A stretch of DNA of 64,000 bases from Spirochaetia bacterium (GCA_025997715.1 BNUY01000001.1:8682-72681), one strand, 5' to 3'. Positions 16,870 to 26,317 are shown, counted from the stretch's first letter. Numbers and translations are program-made. Notes: a model not told the origin generated them from the letters alone.

Positions 16870-16953
16870 ATGAAAGTCCTGCTTGACACCAACGTCGCTC
16901 TGGATCAAATACTCAGGCGGGAGCCCTTTTTTGAAGCTGCCAAAAGTCCGTGA
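16870..16953 (+). pseudogene. PIN-domain toxin remnant (N-terminus only)
   Basis: A 27-codon frame starting MKVLLDTNVALDQILRREPF, the beginning of a PIN nuclease, ends in a stop after FEAAKSP. The remaining catalytic residues of the family are absent. It is the third broken toxin gene in a 7-kb region. Confidence 0.7.
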
Positions 16954-17033
16954 GGTCGGTGGTTAAATTTTGAATTTCTGTCCCGGCGTATATATACCTT
17001 GACAAAGCCCCCGCCGGTCTCTACCGTTATCCC

Positions 17034-18527
17034 ATGGCCCCCACGACCGGCGTCTTTGCCATCCTGCCTGAGAATTTCTTTTCTCCCCTGGCATGGGTCA
17101 ACCGGGAACATTACGCGGCCCTGCTGGTGCTGTACTATCGGCTATTCCAGGAAAACACCCAGGGGCTGGAACGGGAATTGGTCATTCGTGCCTTTATGGA
17201 TTACCTTTCTCTGCACCATGGCAGCCTTGCCGACGAAGACGATGAGGGGGAGGCGCCGGAGGATCAGGATGAGCCGGTTCCCGCAGGCGTTCAGGAACTG
17301 GATTTTGAGGGCAGCCTGCCGGGGCTGCCCGCCGCGAAAGAGCCGGGGCGGACAGCCCCCAATGATCGCGTTCTGGCGGGCCGGTTTTTGCGGCGGCTTA
17401 TCAACGCCGGCTGGCTTACCGATGAAACCCTGGGGGATTATACACGGGTTGTCAACATTACCCCCTGGGGGAAGCCCTTCTTTGAATCCCTGGCCCGCCT
17501 TGATGAGGGGCTGAAAACCGAATACGAAAGCCACGTGGTGAATATTTATTCCGCCCTCTGCGGCGATGCGGTCAATGAGAACGGCCATTTTGCGGTGCTC
17601 CACGCCCACGAAGAAACCCAGGCCCTTATCGACTCCCTTAAGGTGTTATCCCAAAGTATTAAAGGGTACTACGACAAATTAAACGCTGATGTGAATGCGG
17701 CGCAAGTTCAGGAAATCCTGCACCAACACTACGATCTCTACGCGGGGGAAGTCCTTGACACCGCCTACAAACGGCTTAAGACTTCGGATAATGTTTCCCG
17801 TTACCGCCTCAAGATATTCAAACAGGTAGGAGAACTGTTGCGCAACGAGGAATGGCTGAACGAAAGCGCCCGCAAATATTCACGGGTACGGGCGACCAGC
17901 CGTGAAGAGGGCAGAAAAAAACTGGAATCCATGCTGGAGGAAATACGGGACGACCTCCGGGCCGTTGATCCCCTTCAAGACGAAATAGACCGGCGTAACG
18001 CCGACTATTCCACCTCCAGCGTTGAACAGATAAAGGCCCTGTTGGAACCCGATACTACCCTTGCGGGGAAACTGGGTATTCTGGTAAAGGCGCTGTATGG
18101 CGGAGACCCGCCCCTGACAGAAGAACTGTCACACCGGCTGCACCGCATCAGGACCTTTGCGAAGGAATCCCTGTACCATCGCCGCCGCCGGGAGGAAGCG
18201 GATTTCAAACCTACGGCGGCTGTGGTGGACACGGCGGCGCTGGAACAGGCCGAGGCGGAATTCTTTGACCGTATGCGGCGGCGGCTTGGTATGAAACGGG
18301 TCGGCGCATGGCTTGATGAGCTGGGGGGCCGGGACCGCATCCTCTCCTCCCGTGATCTTGTCCGGGACGAAGCATCCTTTATCCGCTTCGTCTATTCCAT
18401 TCTCTATGCCGATTCCCGGCCTAACTTTGATTACGACATAGAAGATTTCCTGGAAGATGACGGCAGTAATACGGTGTCTGCCGGCGGGTATGCGATCCCC
18501 GATGTCGGGTTCCGGAGGAAGGGATGA
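17034..18527 (+). CDS. jetA: Wadjet plasmid-defence subunit JetA
   Basis: A 497-residue helical protein beginning with VFAILPENFFSPLAWVNREH, the family-typical opening, with the DEDDEGEAPEDQ acidic loop and several long helices. It matches the JetA/kleisin-like family (formerly DUF5716). Wadjet complexes recognise small circular plasmids by loop extrusion and cut them. It is the first gene of jetABCD; each later gene overlaps the previous one by 4 bp. The ATG at 17034 is the first good start, although its ribosome site is weak. Confidence 0.88.
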   Translation: MAPTTGVFAILPENFFSPLAWVNREHYAALLVLYYRLFQENTQGLERELVIRAFMDYLSLHHGSLADEDDEGEAPEDQDEPVPAGVQELDFEGSLPGLPAAKEPGRTAPNDRVLAGRFLRRLINAGWLTDETLGDYTRVVNITPWGKPFFESLARLDEGLKTEYESHVVNIYSALCGDAVNENGHFAVLHAHEETQALIDSLKVLSQSIKGYYDKLNADVNAAQVQEILHQHYDLYAGEVLDTAYKRLKTSDNVSRYRLKIFKQVGELLRNEEWLNESARKYSRVRATSREEGRKKLESMLEEIRDDLRAVDPLQDEIDRRNADYSTSSVEQIKALLEPDTTLAGKLGILVKALYGGDPPLTEELSHRLHRIRTFAKESLYHRRRREEADFKPTAAVVDTAALEQAEAEFFDRMRRRLGMKRVGAWLDELGGRDRILSSRDLVRDEASFIRFVYSILYADSRPNFDYDIEDFLEDDGSNTVSAGGYAIPDVGFRRKG

Positions 18528-19168
18528 ACCGGGATTTGGACGCCCTTACCTTGGTGCGGGAACTTTCAAATGATGAGTTTGAAAGCTTCAAAACCGCCCT
18601 GCATACCCTGTTGTCAAAAACCTTTATCATCCGGGGTATAGACAAGGAAAAGGAACTCTACGATTTTACCATCCGGAACATTGCCCTTTTTGACGCCTGG
18701 TTTTCCTGCATGGACGCAGCTCTAGTGCGGGATGAAAGCCTGGGGGTGATCAGCTTCCGGGGCGCAGGGGATACCCGGCTGCGGCTGAACCTTGATGAAA
18801 CCTGCGCAGTTTTAGTGTTCAGGCAGTTGTATGAGGATAAGAAACGGGAAATTTCCCTCACCGCTTTTCCGGTGATAACCATTGCCGACTTTCAGCGAAA
18901 GTTTAACGCCATGACCGGCGGGGAAATCAAAAAGACCTCCCTTATCAATGTGCTGCACCGCCTCAGCAGTTGCCGGCTTATCGCGGTGGATTCCCCGGAT
19001 TTTGCGGACAGCGAAGGGCTTATCCGGCTGTATCCCAGCATCCCCTTCAGCCTTGACCGGGAAGGGATAGATGAATCCATCGCCGCCTTGGGGCGTGGTG
19101 GGGCAGGCGGCGGGGAGAGTGATGACGCCGATCTCGCCGATGAAGGCGCATCAGGAGATGCGCTATGA
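18524..19168 (+). CDS. jetB: Wadjet subunit JetB (DUF4194)
   Basis: A 214-residue protein. The N-terminal half has helices with ELSNDEFESFKTALHTLL and the middle has two winged-helix-like parts (LNLDETCAVLVFRQLYEDK; LINVLHRLSSCRLIAV), as in MukE-like JetB proteins. JetB binds JetA and helps open and close the SMC ring. It overlaps jetA and jetC by 4 bp each, so the proteins are made in a coupled fashion. An acidic/glycine-rich tail ends the protein. Confidence 0.88.
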   Translation: MNRDLDALTLVRELSNDEFESFKTALHTLLSKTFIIRGIDKEKELYDFTIRNIALFDAWFSCMDAALVRDESLGVISFRGAGDTRLRLNLDETCAVLVFRQLYEDKKREISLTAFPVITIADFQRKFNAMTGGEIKKTSLINVLHRLSSCRLIAVDSPDFADSEGLIRLYPSIPFSLDREGIDESIAALGRGGAGGGESDDADLADEGASGDAL

Positions 19169-22100
19169 TTACCCTTGAACGGTTAAGGCTGGTTAATTGG
19201 CACAACTTTGAGGACGCGGTAATTGAGATAGGCAACCACTGCCTCCTTGCGGGGGATAACGGTTCCGGCAAGTCTACCATTATTGACGCCATCCAATACG
19301 CCATGGCGGCAAATCTGCGGATGGCCAAATTTAATTCCGCCGCGGGGGAACACCGGAGCGGCGGCCGGGATCTGATGGGCTATGTGCGCCGCAAGCTGGG
19401 CAGCGAGACCACCGAATACCTCCGTGGCGACACGGTGGCCCATGTGATGCTGGAGTGGAGTGATGCGGCGAAAGGGTTTGCCGCCGGTGTATGTATAGAA
19501 GCCTATAGTGATAACCGTTTCACTGAACATTTCTGGATAGGGCCCGCCGTTTCAATTAAGGATATTGCGGTCAAGGCGGAAGATGGGTTACCGGAGCAGC
19601 TAAAGCAGCCGTTGTTATTCCGGCAGTTTAAAAACATCCTTACCGCCCGGAAAATCGAAGTGTATGATTTAAAGAAGCAATACCTGCGGGACTTGACCGG
19701 CAGGCTGGGAGTCTGGAAGCGGCACACCGAGGTGAACCCCTACATGGATTCCCTGACCCGTTCCATCGGCTTTGTCCCCCTCATCTCGATCAACGAATTT
19801 GTCTGCAATTATATTCTTGAGGATAACCCCGTATCAATTGAGGATATGAAGAAAAATCTGGAAAGCTATAAAGAGGCGGATCGTCAGGCCAAGGGGGCGA
19901 TAGCAAAAATCGCGGTGCTGAAAAACATCAATGCCAAGGCGGCGGAATGGCGGAACTATGACGGCCTTATTCTGAAGCAGGAATACCTGAAGCTCAGGAT
20001 AGAATTTGATATCGATAAACAGCGGAAGGATACGGTTCAAAAGCGGCTTACGGATACGGAAAACAAGCTTGCCTTTATTAAACGGGAGATTACATCCCTG
20101 GAACAAAAGCGCCTGGACATCGAGCAAACAATCCACGATACCGATATGAGCCTCGCCGCCAATGACGCCCACCGGCTCTACGAAGGCATTACCGGGCGTA
20201 TTGAACGGATTAAGCTGGAATGTGTCCGAGAGGAACAGGCCGCGGAAAAATACCGCCTCCTTAAAGACCAGTGCGAGGCTATGCTGGGCCGTCCCTTAAA
20301 AGAAAACCCGGATGATGAAAACGCCGTCCTTGAAGCGGAGGAACAGCGCTGGCGTGATGAAAGCGATGCTGCACGCCGTAAAAAAGAAGAGGCCGCAGCA
20401 TTACTGCGGGATACCCTTTCGGAACTGGCGGACCTGGAACGGGGCATACTCCGGTACCCCGATGCGCCCATGGCCCTCCGCGCCGCCCTGACACAGGCGG
20501 GGATAGAGGCGTTCTTCCTTGCGGAGGCGGCGGACATTACCGACTCGCAATGGGTGGACGCGGTGGAAGGCTGGCTCAACACCCGCCGTTTTGCCCTCCT
20601 GGTGAACCCCGAAGATTTCCAGCGGGCCGTCGAAATTTACAATAGCCTTCCCCGTTCAATTGCCGGCGCCTTTATCCCGAACCTGGAAAAGATGCGGGGC
20701 GCCGCGGCAAAGAAGGGTTCCCTGGCGGAGTTTGTGCGGGCGGAAGGGTATGCCCGTATTTACATTGATTATTCTCTGGGCGAGGTGATGCGCGCCGATT
20801 TGGCAAGTCTTAAACAATACAAGGTTGCGGTAACCCGGGAGTGCATGACCTACAGTAATTATACCGCCTCCCGGATTAGGGAAGAGGTGTACCGCCGTCA
20901 TTACCTGGGCCGTGCCGCCCTGGAGGAACGGAAAAAGTTTCTTGCCGGTGAAAAGGAACGCCTAAGCCGGGAACGGGATTTGGCGGAGAAACAGGAAAAA
21001 GACGCGGCGGCCCAAAGGGAGCGTTACTACCGGGTGTTACGGACCCTGCCGGAATTGGCATCGCTTTTGCCCTCAGTTGCGGCATCCCTGGCGCTTCGGG
21101 AAAACCTGGAAAAGGCGGAGCAGGAACTTGCCGCGGTGGATACCCGGTCGTTTCGGGACCTGGAGGAAAAACGGAAACAGCTTGCTGAAGAGTTAGGCTT
21201 ACTAAAGGCGGATAATGACCGGCTGCATACCCAACTGGGCGGATTGAATCGGACCCTTTCCGACAGCCGGGATCAAATTGAAGAAACTACCCGCTCCCTG
21301 GAACTTAAGGAAACGGCGGTTAAGACATTCGGGGAGGCCAATCCCCTGATGATTGGGGAATGTGAATCCTACGCAGAAGATAAATTGTCGAAATCAACCA
21401 TAGATGAACTAACCAACACCTATGAGACTACCCTTAAAATATTCCGCAGTACCGCTGAGACATACAAGAAACAATACAGTATCCTTGCGGTACAGTATGA
21501 GCGGGAGTTTCACTACTACCTGCCATTGGACCCGGCGGAAAACGCGGAAGCGGAAACCATGTTGAAGCGGTTGGAAACATCGGAGCTTCCCGAATACCGG
21601 GAAAAGATCGCCCGGGCTTATCAGGATGCGGAAAGGGAATTCAAGGAACATTTTATTTCCCGCCTCAATGAGCACATTGAAGAGGCCCGGGCAAGTTTCC
21701 GGGACATAAACGATATTCTCCGCACCCTGCATTTCGGACGGGATCAGTACCGCTTCGCCCTGGAGGAGCTCAACGAACGGAAGGGGCAGATTGAGGTTAT
21801 CCGGCAGGCCGCGCAAATTCCCTCCGCCGAGGACGGCCTTTTTTCACAACTGGCGGACCCGGATGAACGGAAGGCCGCTCAGGATTTATTTGATCGGATT
21901 CTCAATTCCAACCTTGACTCCAAAGAGATGCGGGAGATCTGCGATTACCGGACCTACTTTCACTACGATATACGGATTCGGGAAATGGATTCCCTGGACG
22001 CTACCACGGGCAAACCGGTTGAGCTTTCCCTGACAAAGGTGATCCGGGAAAAGTCCGGCGGGGAAACCCAAACCCCCTACTATGTGGCCATCGCCGCCAG

Positions 22101-22377
22101 TTTCTACCGTTTCTATAAAAGCCGTCCGGAAGAAACGGTGCGGCTGGTTATTTTTGACGAAGCCTTTAACCGCATGGACGACGAACGGATTGGAAAGATA
22201 CTTACCTTTTACAAGGATCTGAATCTTCAGATCATTACCTCGGTGCCCCCCGAAAAAATCGAAGCCATCGCTCCTTTTATGGACCGGATCAATGTGGTGA
22301 GCCGTTACGGTAATGCGGTGAAGATTCGGGATTGCGCTATTGACGATATTAACAATACTGATGACGGTGAAGCATGA
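19165..22377 (+). CDS. jetC: Wadjet SMC-like ATPase JetC
   Basis: A 1070-residue SMC/MukB-like ATPase. The Walker A is GDNGSGKST at residues 30-38. Two long coiled-coil stretches flank a hinge-like region (FALLVNPEDFQRAVEIYNSL to VAVTRECMTYSNYTASRI, about 470-570). The signature motif KSGGE lies at about 963-967 and Walker B VIFDEAFNRMDD at about 995-1006. It uses ATP to extrude DNA loops, letting the complex sense small circles. The upstream and downstream genes overlap it by 4 bp. Confidence 0.93.
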   Translation: MITLERLRLVNWHNFEDAVIEIGNHCLLAGDNGSGKSTIIDAIQYAMAANLRMAKFNSAAGEHRSGGRDLMGYVRRKLGSETTEYLRGDTVAHVMLEWSDAAKGFAAGVCIEAYSDNRFTEHFWIGPAVSIKDIAVKAEDGLPEQLKQPLLFRQFKNILTARKIEVYDLKKQYLRDLTGRLGVWKRHTEVNPYMDSLTRSIGFVPLISINEFVCNYILEDNPVSIEDMKKNLESYKEADRQAKGAIAKIAVLKNINAKAAEWRNYDGLILKQEYLKLRIEFDIDKQRKDTVQKRLTDTENKLAFIKREITSLEQKRLDIEQTIHDTDMSLAANDAHRLYEGITGRIERIKLECVREEQAAEKYRLLKDQCEAMLGRPLKENPDDENAVLEAEEQRWRDESDAARRKKEEAAALLRDTLSELADLERGILRYPDAPMALRAALTQAGIEAFFLAEAADITDSQWVDAVEGWLNTRRFALLVNPEDFQRAVEIYNSLPRSIAGAFIPNLEKMRGAAAKKGSLAEFVRAEGYARIYIDYSLGEVMRADLASLKQYKVAVTRECMTYSNYTASRIREEVYRRHYLGRAALEERKKFLAGEKERLSRERDLAEKQEKDAAAQRERYYRVLRTLPELASLLPSVAASLALRENLEKAEQELAAVDTRSFRDLEEKRKQLAEELGLLKADNDRLHTQLGGLNRTLSDSRDQIEETTRSLELKETAVKTFGEANPLMIGECESYAEDKLSKSTIDELTNTYETTLKIFRSTAETYKKQYSILAVQYEREFHYYLPLDPAENAEAETMLKRLETSELPEYREKIARAYQDAEREFKEHFISRLNEHIEEARASFRDINDILRTLHFGRDQYRFALEELNERKGQIEVIRQAAQIPSAEDGLFSQLADPDERKAAQDLFDRILNSNLDSKEMREICDYRTYFHYDIRIREMDSLDATTGKPVELSLTKVIREKSGGETQTPYYVAIAASFYRFYKSRPEETVRLVIFDEAFNRMDDERIGKILTFYKDLNLQIITSVPPEKIEAIAPFMDRINVVSRYGNAVKIRDCAIDDINNTDDGEA

Positions 22378-23609
22378 CCTCCTGGGAAACACGCATTATA
22401 GACGCTTTTATCAAACGGTATTTTTCCTCCGCCGCCGCTGCGGAAGCCGCGGGTAGGGATCGTGCCTTTCTTCGGCTTCGATCCTCCGCCATCTTCCCTG
22501 ACTTTGAAACTTCTTCGCCGGATGATCGGGAATCCTATCTTGAGGCGGCGGAGGCGCTTGAAAACCAGGGCTTGCTTGTTCTGACCTGGGTCAAGCGCCG
22601 TAAGGGTGAACTCCTTTCTACGCTTGTCTGCAGTAATACGGAACTGCTCTTTACGATTGCCGGGAGAGCTTCTCCAAAAACGATTGTCGGAGAAGCCCGG
22701 GAAGCGGCCCGGGGAATCAGGCGCCCATCGGTGTTCTTTGCGTTTTTATCGGAACACATCAATTCCGCCGATACGGTGCGGGACATTGACGCCGCTTCGG
22801 TGCTGGAGCTGGCCCGTCTTACGGAGGCGCTTGAAACAAGGGGCGCAGAACAAATGACCACCCGTTCCCTTTCAATAGAACTGTACGGCGATTCTAAACG
22901 TCTGGAACATCTGCTCGACAGCTTTAGCCCCCTGTTTGAAAAGGCGCAGAGGCAGGGGATTGCGATACCGGACTTTGCCTTTCTGGTCCGTTCCTTTCCC
23001 GAAACCATGATCGCAGGTAGGATCATTTTGGAATATGATCCGGGGTGTGCAGAAAATCAAACGCCCCTGGTCAACGCCGCAGGCATTATTTTGGGCCTCC
23101 CCCTGGGAAGTGTCCGAAGAATCCGGCGTATCAGGACACTGCGGGACAGAGAGCACCCTACGGTACTGATGATCGAAAACAAGGAAACTTTTTATGCCCT
23201 TGGAGATGACCCGCAGCAGTACGATTGCTGCCTCTACACCGCCGGATATCCGAACCCCGCGGTGAGCGCATTGGTACAAATCCTCTCGAATTCCGGTTTT
23301 GTCTTTTATCATGCCGGAGACCTTGACCCCGACGGCATCCTCATTCTGCAAAAGCTGCGGGAAATTGCGGGAAAAGAAGTTGTACCGGTGCGGATGGATG
23401 CCCCTACCTTTGATAAATATCTCCCCTGGGGCAGGACATTGGAGAGAACGGTGATTCAAAAGCTTGAGTATATCCATGAAGAGGTCAGGGCAATCCCGGC
23501 TATGGAAGGGCTTATCCGGCGGATCAAAGAAACCGGTAAGGGAATTGAGCAGGAAATAATTGATTACCGCCCCATAATTTCCCGGCAGGCCTTTTCGTCC
23601 AATGGATAA
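22374..23609 (+). CDS. jetD: Wadjet nuclease subunit JetD (Toprim-like)
   Basis: A 411-residue protein. The N-terminal half is helical (DUF3322-like). The C-terminal half carries a topoisomerase-VI-like Toprim: Glu268 in VLMIENKETF and Asp316/Asp318/Asp320 in FYHAGDLDPDGILIL. The Toprim residues coordinate metal for DNA cleavage, and all appear intact. Its last 46 bp overlap the 3' end of the convergent GPH symporter gene. Confidence 0.9.
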   Translation: MTSWETRIIDAFIKRYFSSAAAAEAAGRDRAFLRLRSSAIFPDFETSSPDDRESYLEAAEALENQGLLVLTWVKRRKGELLSTLVCSNTELLFTIAGRASPKTIVGEAREAARGIRRPSVFFAFLSEHINSADTVRDIDAASVLELARLTEALETRGAEQMTTRSLSIELYGDSKRLEHLLDSFSPLFEKAQRQGIAIPDFAFLVRSFPETMIAGRIILEYDPGCAENQTPLVNAAGIILGLPLGSVRRIRRIRTLRDREHPTVLMIENKETFYALGDDPQQYDCCLYTAGYPNPAVSALVQILSNSGFVFYHAGDLDPDGILILQKLREIAGKEVVPVRMDAPTFDKYLPWGRTLERTVIQKLEYIHEEVRAIPAMEGLIRRIKETGKGIEQEIIDYRPIISRQAFSSNG

Positions 23610-24889
23610 AACTGCATCACCACCAACGCGCCGATAAAAATCCCCGCCGGGATTGGCCCCACAAGGAGCCGTATTGCCAGCAGCGTTTCTGCAGACTGAA
23701 CCGCCCCGGCGATGTAGCCCCCCAGGGAAAGGATGGCCCCCGAAAGAAACACCGAAAGGGCCATGCCCAGCTTGGAAATAAAGGTCCACATTCCGTAATA
23801 AGCCCCCTCATTCCGCTCCCCGGATTTGGCGGCGCCAAAGTCTATGGCGTCGGGGACCATGGCGTAGGGGGCCACGTAACTGAACCCGACCCCGATACCG
23901 GCGTATACCATCATACCCAGGAAAAAATTTGGGCCGAGTGTATGCCCCAAGGCAAAAAGGACAAGACAAGCGCTTGAGATAATCACAAAACAGATTTGGT
24001 AGGTCCGTTTTTTCCCGATTTTCTTTGAGACCAGCACCGATATGGGGATAAACACCATCGCTGTCAGGAGCAGCAACAGCATTGCTGTGGTGGTAAGCTC
24101 CGGCCGGTTATACACATAGCGGGTGTAATAGACCAGGATGCTCTGCACGAAGGTGAGGGCCATCATATGAAAGGCGTAGGTGAGGAGTAGCAGCACGAAT
24201 GGTTTGTTGGAAAAAACCGTTTGATAGGTTGCGAACAGGCCCCCGGTGGGAAGATCCGCTTTCGTGCGGGCCTTCTCCCTGGTACCGAAAAAGGTGAGCA
24301 GGGTGGTGAGCATCATTACGGCGCCCAGGATGAGCCCCATCATGGAGAAGCCCTGCGCTTTGGAGGGGAAGCGGTCCACCAGGGGCTGGACTGCGGCGGC
24401 CCCCAGGATGGTGCCGAAGACGGCGCAGCCGAAACGGTAGCCGTTCAGGCTTGTCCGCTCGTGGTAATCATCGCTTAGTTCCGGTGTCAGTGACGCGTAG
24501 GGGATATTGATCACCGTGGCGGCGGTGTTGAGGAGCATCAGCGCCAGGGTTGCCCAGATGGTCAGGGCGAGGCTTCCGGAAAACCCCGGTTTGGTAAAGA
24601 AGAACCACATGGCCAGCATCATGGGGAGTGCGCCGAAGAGCAGGTAGGGCCGGCGGCGGCCCCAGCGGGAAAGGGTGCGGTCGCTGATATAGCCCATCAC
24701 CGGGTCCGTAACCGCGTCCCAGGCCTTGCCCGCCATTACCGCCGCGCCGGCCAGGGCTGCGGCGAGTCCCACCGTATCGGTCAGGAAATTCAGGGTCCAG
24801 AATCCCATGAGGGTAAAGAACATATTGCCCCCAAGATCGAAGATGCCGAACCCCAGTTTTTGTTTAAGCCCCAAGCCGCCCTTACTCAT
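23564..24889 (-). CDS. GPH-family (MelB-like) sugar:cation symporter
   Basis: A 441-residue membrane protein with about 12 hydrophobic segments. The N-terminal GFGIFDLGGNMFFTLMGFW and VTDPVMGYISDRTLSRWGRR with PYLLFGA match the glycoside-pentoside-hexuronide:cation symporter family, which takes up oligosaccharides or glycosides with Na+ or H+. The exact sugar cannot be told. It is transcribed alone. The 3' end lies inside jetD on the opposite strand, so the two C-termini constrain each other. Confidence 0.88.
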   Translation of the reverse strand: MSKGGLGLKQKLGFGIFDLGGNMFFTLMGFWTLNFLTDTVGLAAALAGAAVMAGKAWDAVTDPVMGYISDRTLSRWGRRRPYLLFGALPMMLAMWFFFTKPGFSGSLALTIWATLALMLLNTAATVINIPYASLTPELSDDYHERTSLNGYRFGCAVFGTILGAAAVQPLVDRFPSKAQGFSMMGLILGAVMMLTTLLTFFGTREKARTKADLPTGGLFATYQTVFSNKPFVLLLLTYAFHMMALTFVQSILVYYTRYVYNRPELTTTAMLLLLLTAMVFIPISVLVSKKIGKKRTYQICFVIISSACLVLFALGHTLGPNFFLGMMVYAGIGVGFSYVAPYAMVPDAIDFGAAKSGERNEGAYYGMWTFISKLGMALSVFLSGAILSLGGYIAGAVQSAETLLAIRLLVGPIPAGIFIGALVVMQFYPLDEKACREIMGR

Positions 24890-25071
24890 GATAAAAACCT
24901 ACTATAGTATACTACTTCTTGTAAATAATACTCTTGGACGAGGCTCCGCTTACTTGCGGCGTTAGGGCTTTTCCGGTATGCTTTTACCATCCCCGGTTTC
25001 CTGTTGCGCGGTCTTTCCAGGGATATTCGGGAATGTATATCCTGAAATCTTATGTACCCATGGAACAAACG

Positions 25072-25782
25072 ATGATAAACAAAATTCTCTGTACCCTGCT
25101 CCTTTCCGCCAACGTATTATTCGCCTGCAGTGCCGAAGGAATCTCCGAGAAAAAATCCAAGGCTAATGATGCAAATACCGCAGATACCGATACCAGCTAT
25201 GCCTTTGGTGTCGCCCTGGGGGCTGACTTCAAGCAAGCCGGCCTGCGTTTTGATTACGACGCCCTGATAAAGGGTTTCCAGGAAGCCCTGGAGGGAAAGG
25301 AAACCCGGATCACCCTGGAAGAGGCGATTCCCCTGATCCAGACCGCCATGCAGGAGGCCATGGTCCGGCAGTCCGAAGAAACCCGGCAAAAGGGCGCCGA
25401 GTTTTTGGCTGAAAACGGCAAAAAACCGGGAATTAAGACCACCGAAAGCGGCCTCCAGTACGAGCTTATCACCCCCGGAACCGGCCCCAAACCGCAGTCT
25501 TCCGACACGGTTTCGGTACACTATGAGGGAACCCTTCTGGACGGCTCGGTCTTTGACAGCTCCTACACCCGGGGAGAGCCCGCAGAATTCCCCCTGGACG
25601 AAGTTATCCCCGGCTGGACCGAGGGCATTCAATTAATGGAAGTAGGCAGCACCTATCGCCTCTTCATCCCTTCGGACCTGGCCTACGGCGAACAAGGCGC
25701 CGGAAACTTCATCCCCCCCAATTCCACCCTAATCTTCAAGGTTGAATTGCTCGGCAGAAAAGAGATGCCCGGAATAGATTAG
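25072..25782 (+). CDS. FKBP-type peptidyl-prolyl isomerase lipoprotein
   Basis: A secreted FKBP isomerase. The signal MINKILCTLLLSANVLFAC looks like a lipoprotein signal. The N-terminal region is the FkpA-type dimerisation part (DTSYAFGVALGADFKQAGLR), and the catalytic domain carries VSVHYEGTLLDGSVFDSSY, VIPGWTEGIQLMEVGSTYR and AYGEQGAGNFIPPNSTLIF. It helps fold periplasmic or outer-membrane proteins. I chose ATG 25072; ATGs at 25060 and 25033 are possible. Its stop codon lies inside the left arm of the large palindromic element downstream. Confidence 0.9.
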   Translation: MINKILCTLLLSANVLFACSAEGISEKKSKANDANTADTDTSYAFGVALGADFKQAGLRFDYDALIKGFQEALEGKETRITLEEAIPLIQTAMQEAMVRQSEETRQKGAEFLAENGKKPGIKTTESGLQYELITPGTGPKPQSSDTVSVHYEGTLLDGSVFDSSYTRGEPAEFPLDEVIPGWTEGIQLMEVGSTYRLFIPSDLAYGEQGAGNFIPPNSTLIFKVELLGRKEMPGID

Positions 25783-26252
25783 TGGGGGGTCCTGTCAGTA
25801 GGAAAAGAATGGGACCCCCCGGAGGGTCCCCCCATTCTTTTCCTACCGCCACCCCCAATATCATTTATTGGGGCATCTCTTTTCTGCCTCTGTGCGCATA
25901 ACTGTAATTGAGAAAAGAATATGCCCCAATAAAGGCATAAGGGTACCACCCGTGGGAAACACGCGCCGGCAGAAAAGAATATGCTTCAATAAAGGGTATA
26001 GAAGCGGCAGGTTTCCTCCTCCCCCCCACATAATCCGGCGCGTCGGCAGGAAAGAATATGCCCCAATAAAGGTTATTAGGGGAAAGGGGATCTTCCCCCC
26101 CACATAATCCGGCGCGTCGGCAGAAAAGAATATGCTCCAATAAAGGGTATTAGGGGTGGCAGTGAGAAAGCACGGGAAGGACCCTCCGGGAGGGGCCCGT
26201 GCTTTCTCACTGCCAGGACCCCCCACTAATCTGAGGCATATTCTTTTCTGCC
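25753..26252. repeat. Nested palindromic non-coding element
   Basis: The stretch between the FKBP and DksA-type genes (over 500 bp) holds no convincing gene. Its arms are inverted copies: AGATTAGTGGGGGGTCCTG (25776-25794) is the exact reverse complement of 26214-26232. The homology extends outward to GGCAGAAAAGA (from 25753) opposite TCTTTTCTGCC (to 26252). Inside are two long perfect hairpins, GTAGGAAAAGAATGG... at 25798-25846 and GGCAGTGAGAAAGCACGGG... at 26157-26214, and a set of direct repeats. The left arm includes the last codons and stop of the FKBP gene. It looks like a non-autonomous mobile element or repeat cluster. Confidence 0.75.
25911..26146 (+). repeat. Four direct repeats of a 25-bp core inside the palindromic element
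   Basis: The core AGAAAAGAATATGCCCCAAT plus AAAGG occurs at 25911, 25971, 26048 and 26122 with one to three changes (spacing 60, 77 and 74 bp). The segments between the last copies are also alike, sharing CCCCCCACATAATCCGGCGC. Inverted copies lie just outside, around 25865-25886 and 26235-26252. No conserved protein is encoded. Confidence 0.75.
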
Positions 26253-26317
26253 CCTATTGACAAAACCCAGGATAACCGGCAATGTACCCCAATTAAATAA
26301 CTTTTTAAGGGGGCTTC

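Noticed and set aside
17034-23609. MukBEF condensin instead of Wadjet
   Set aside because: The last gene is a Toprim-type JetD and the order and 4-bp overlaps match Wadjet; housekeeping MukBEF lacks such a nuclease.
22872-23789. Minus-strand frame across the jetD/symporter overlap
   Set aside because: Both real genes have clear family motifs; this frame has none and lacks a ribosome site.
25911-26146. CRISPR-like array of four 25-bp repeats
   Set aside because: The intervening segments resemble one another, inverted copies occur outside the array, and the whole sits in a palindrome.
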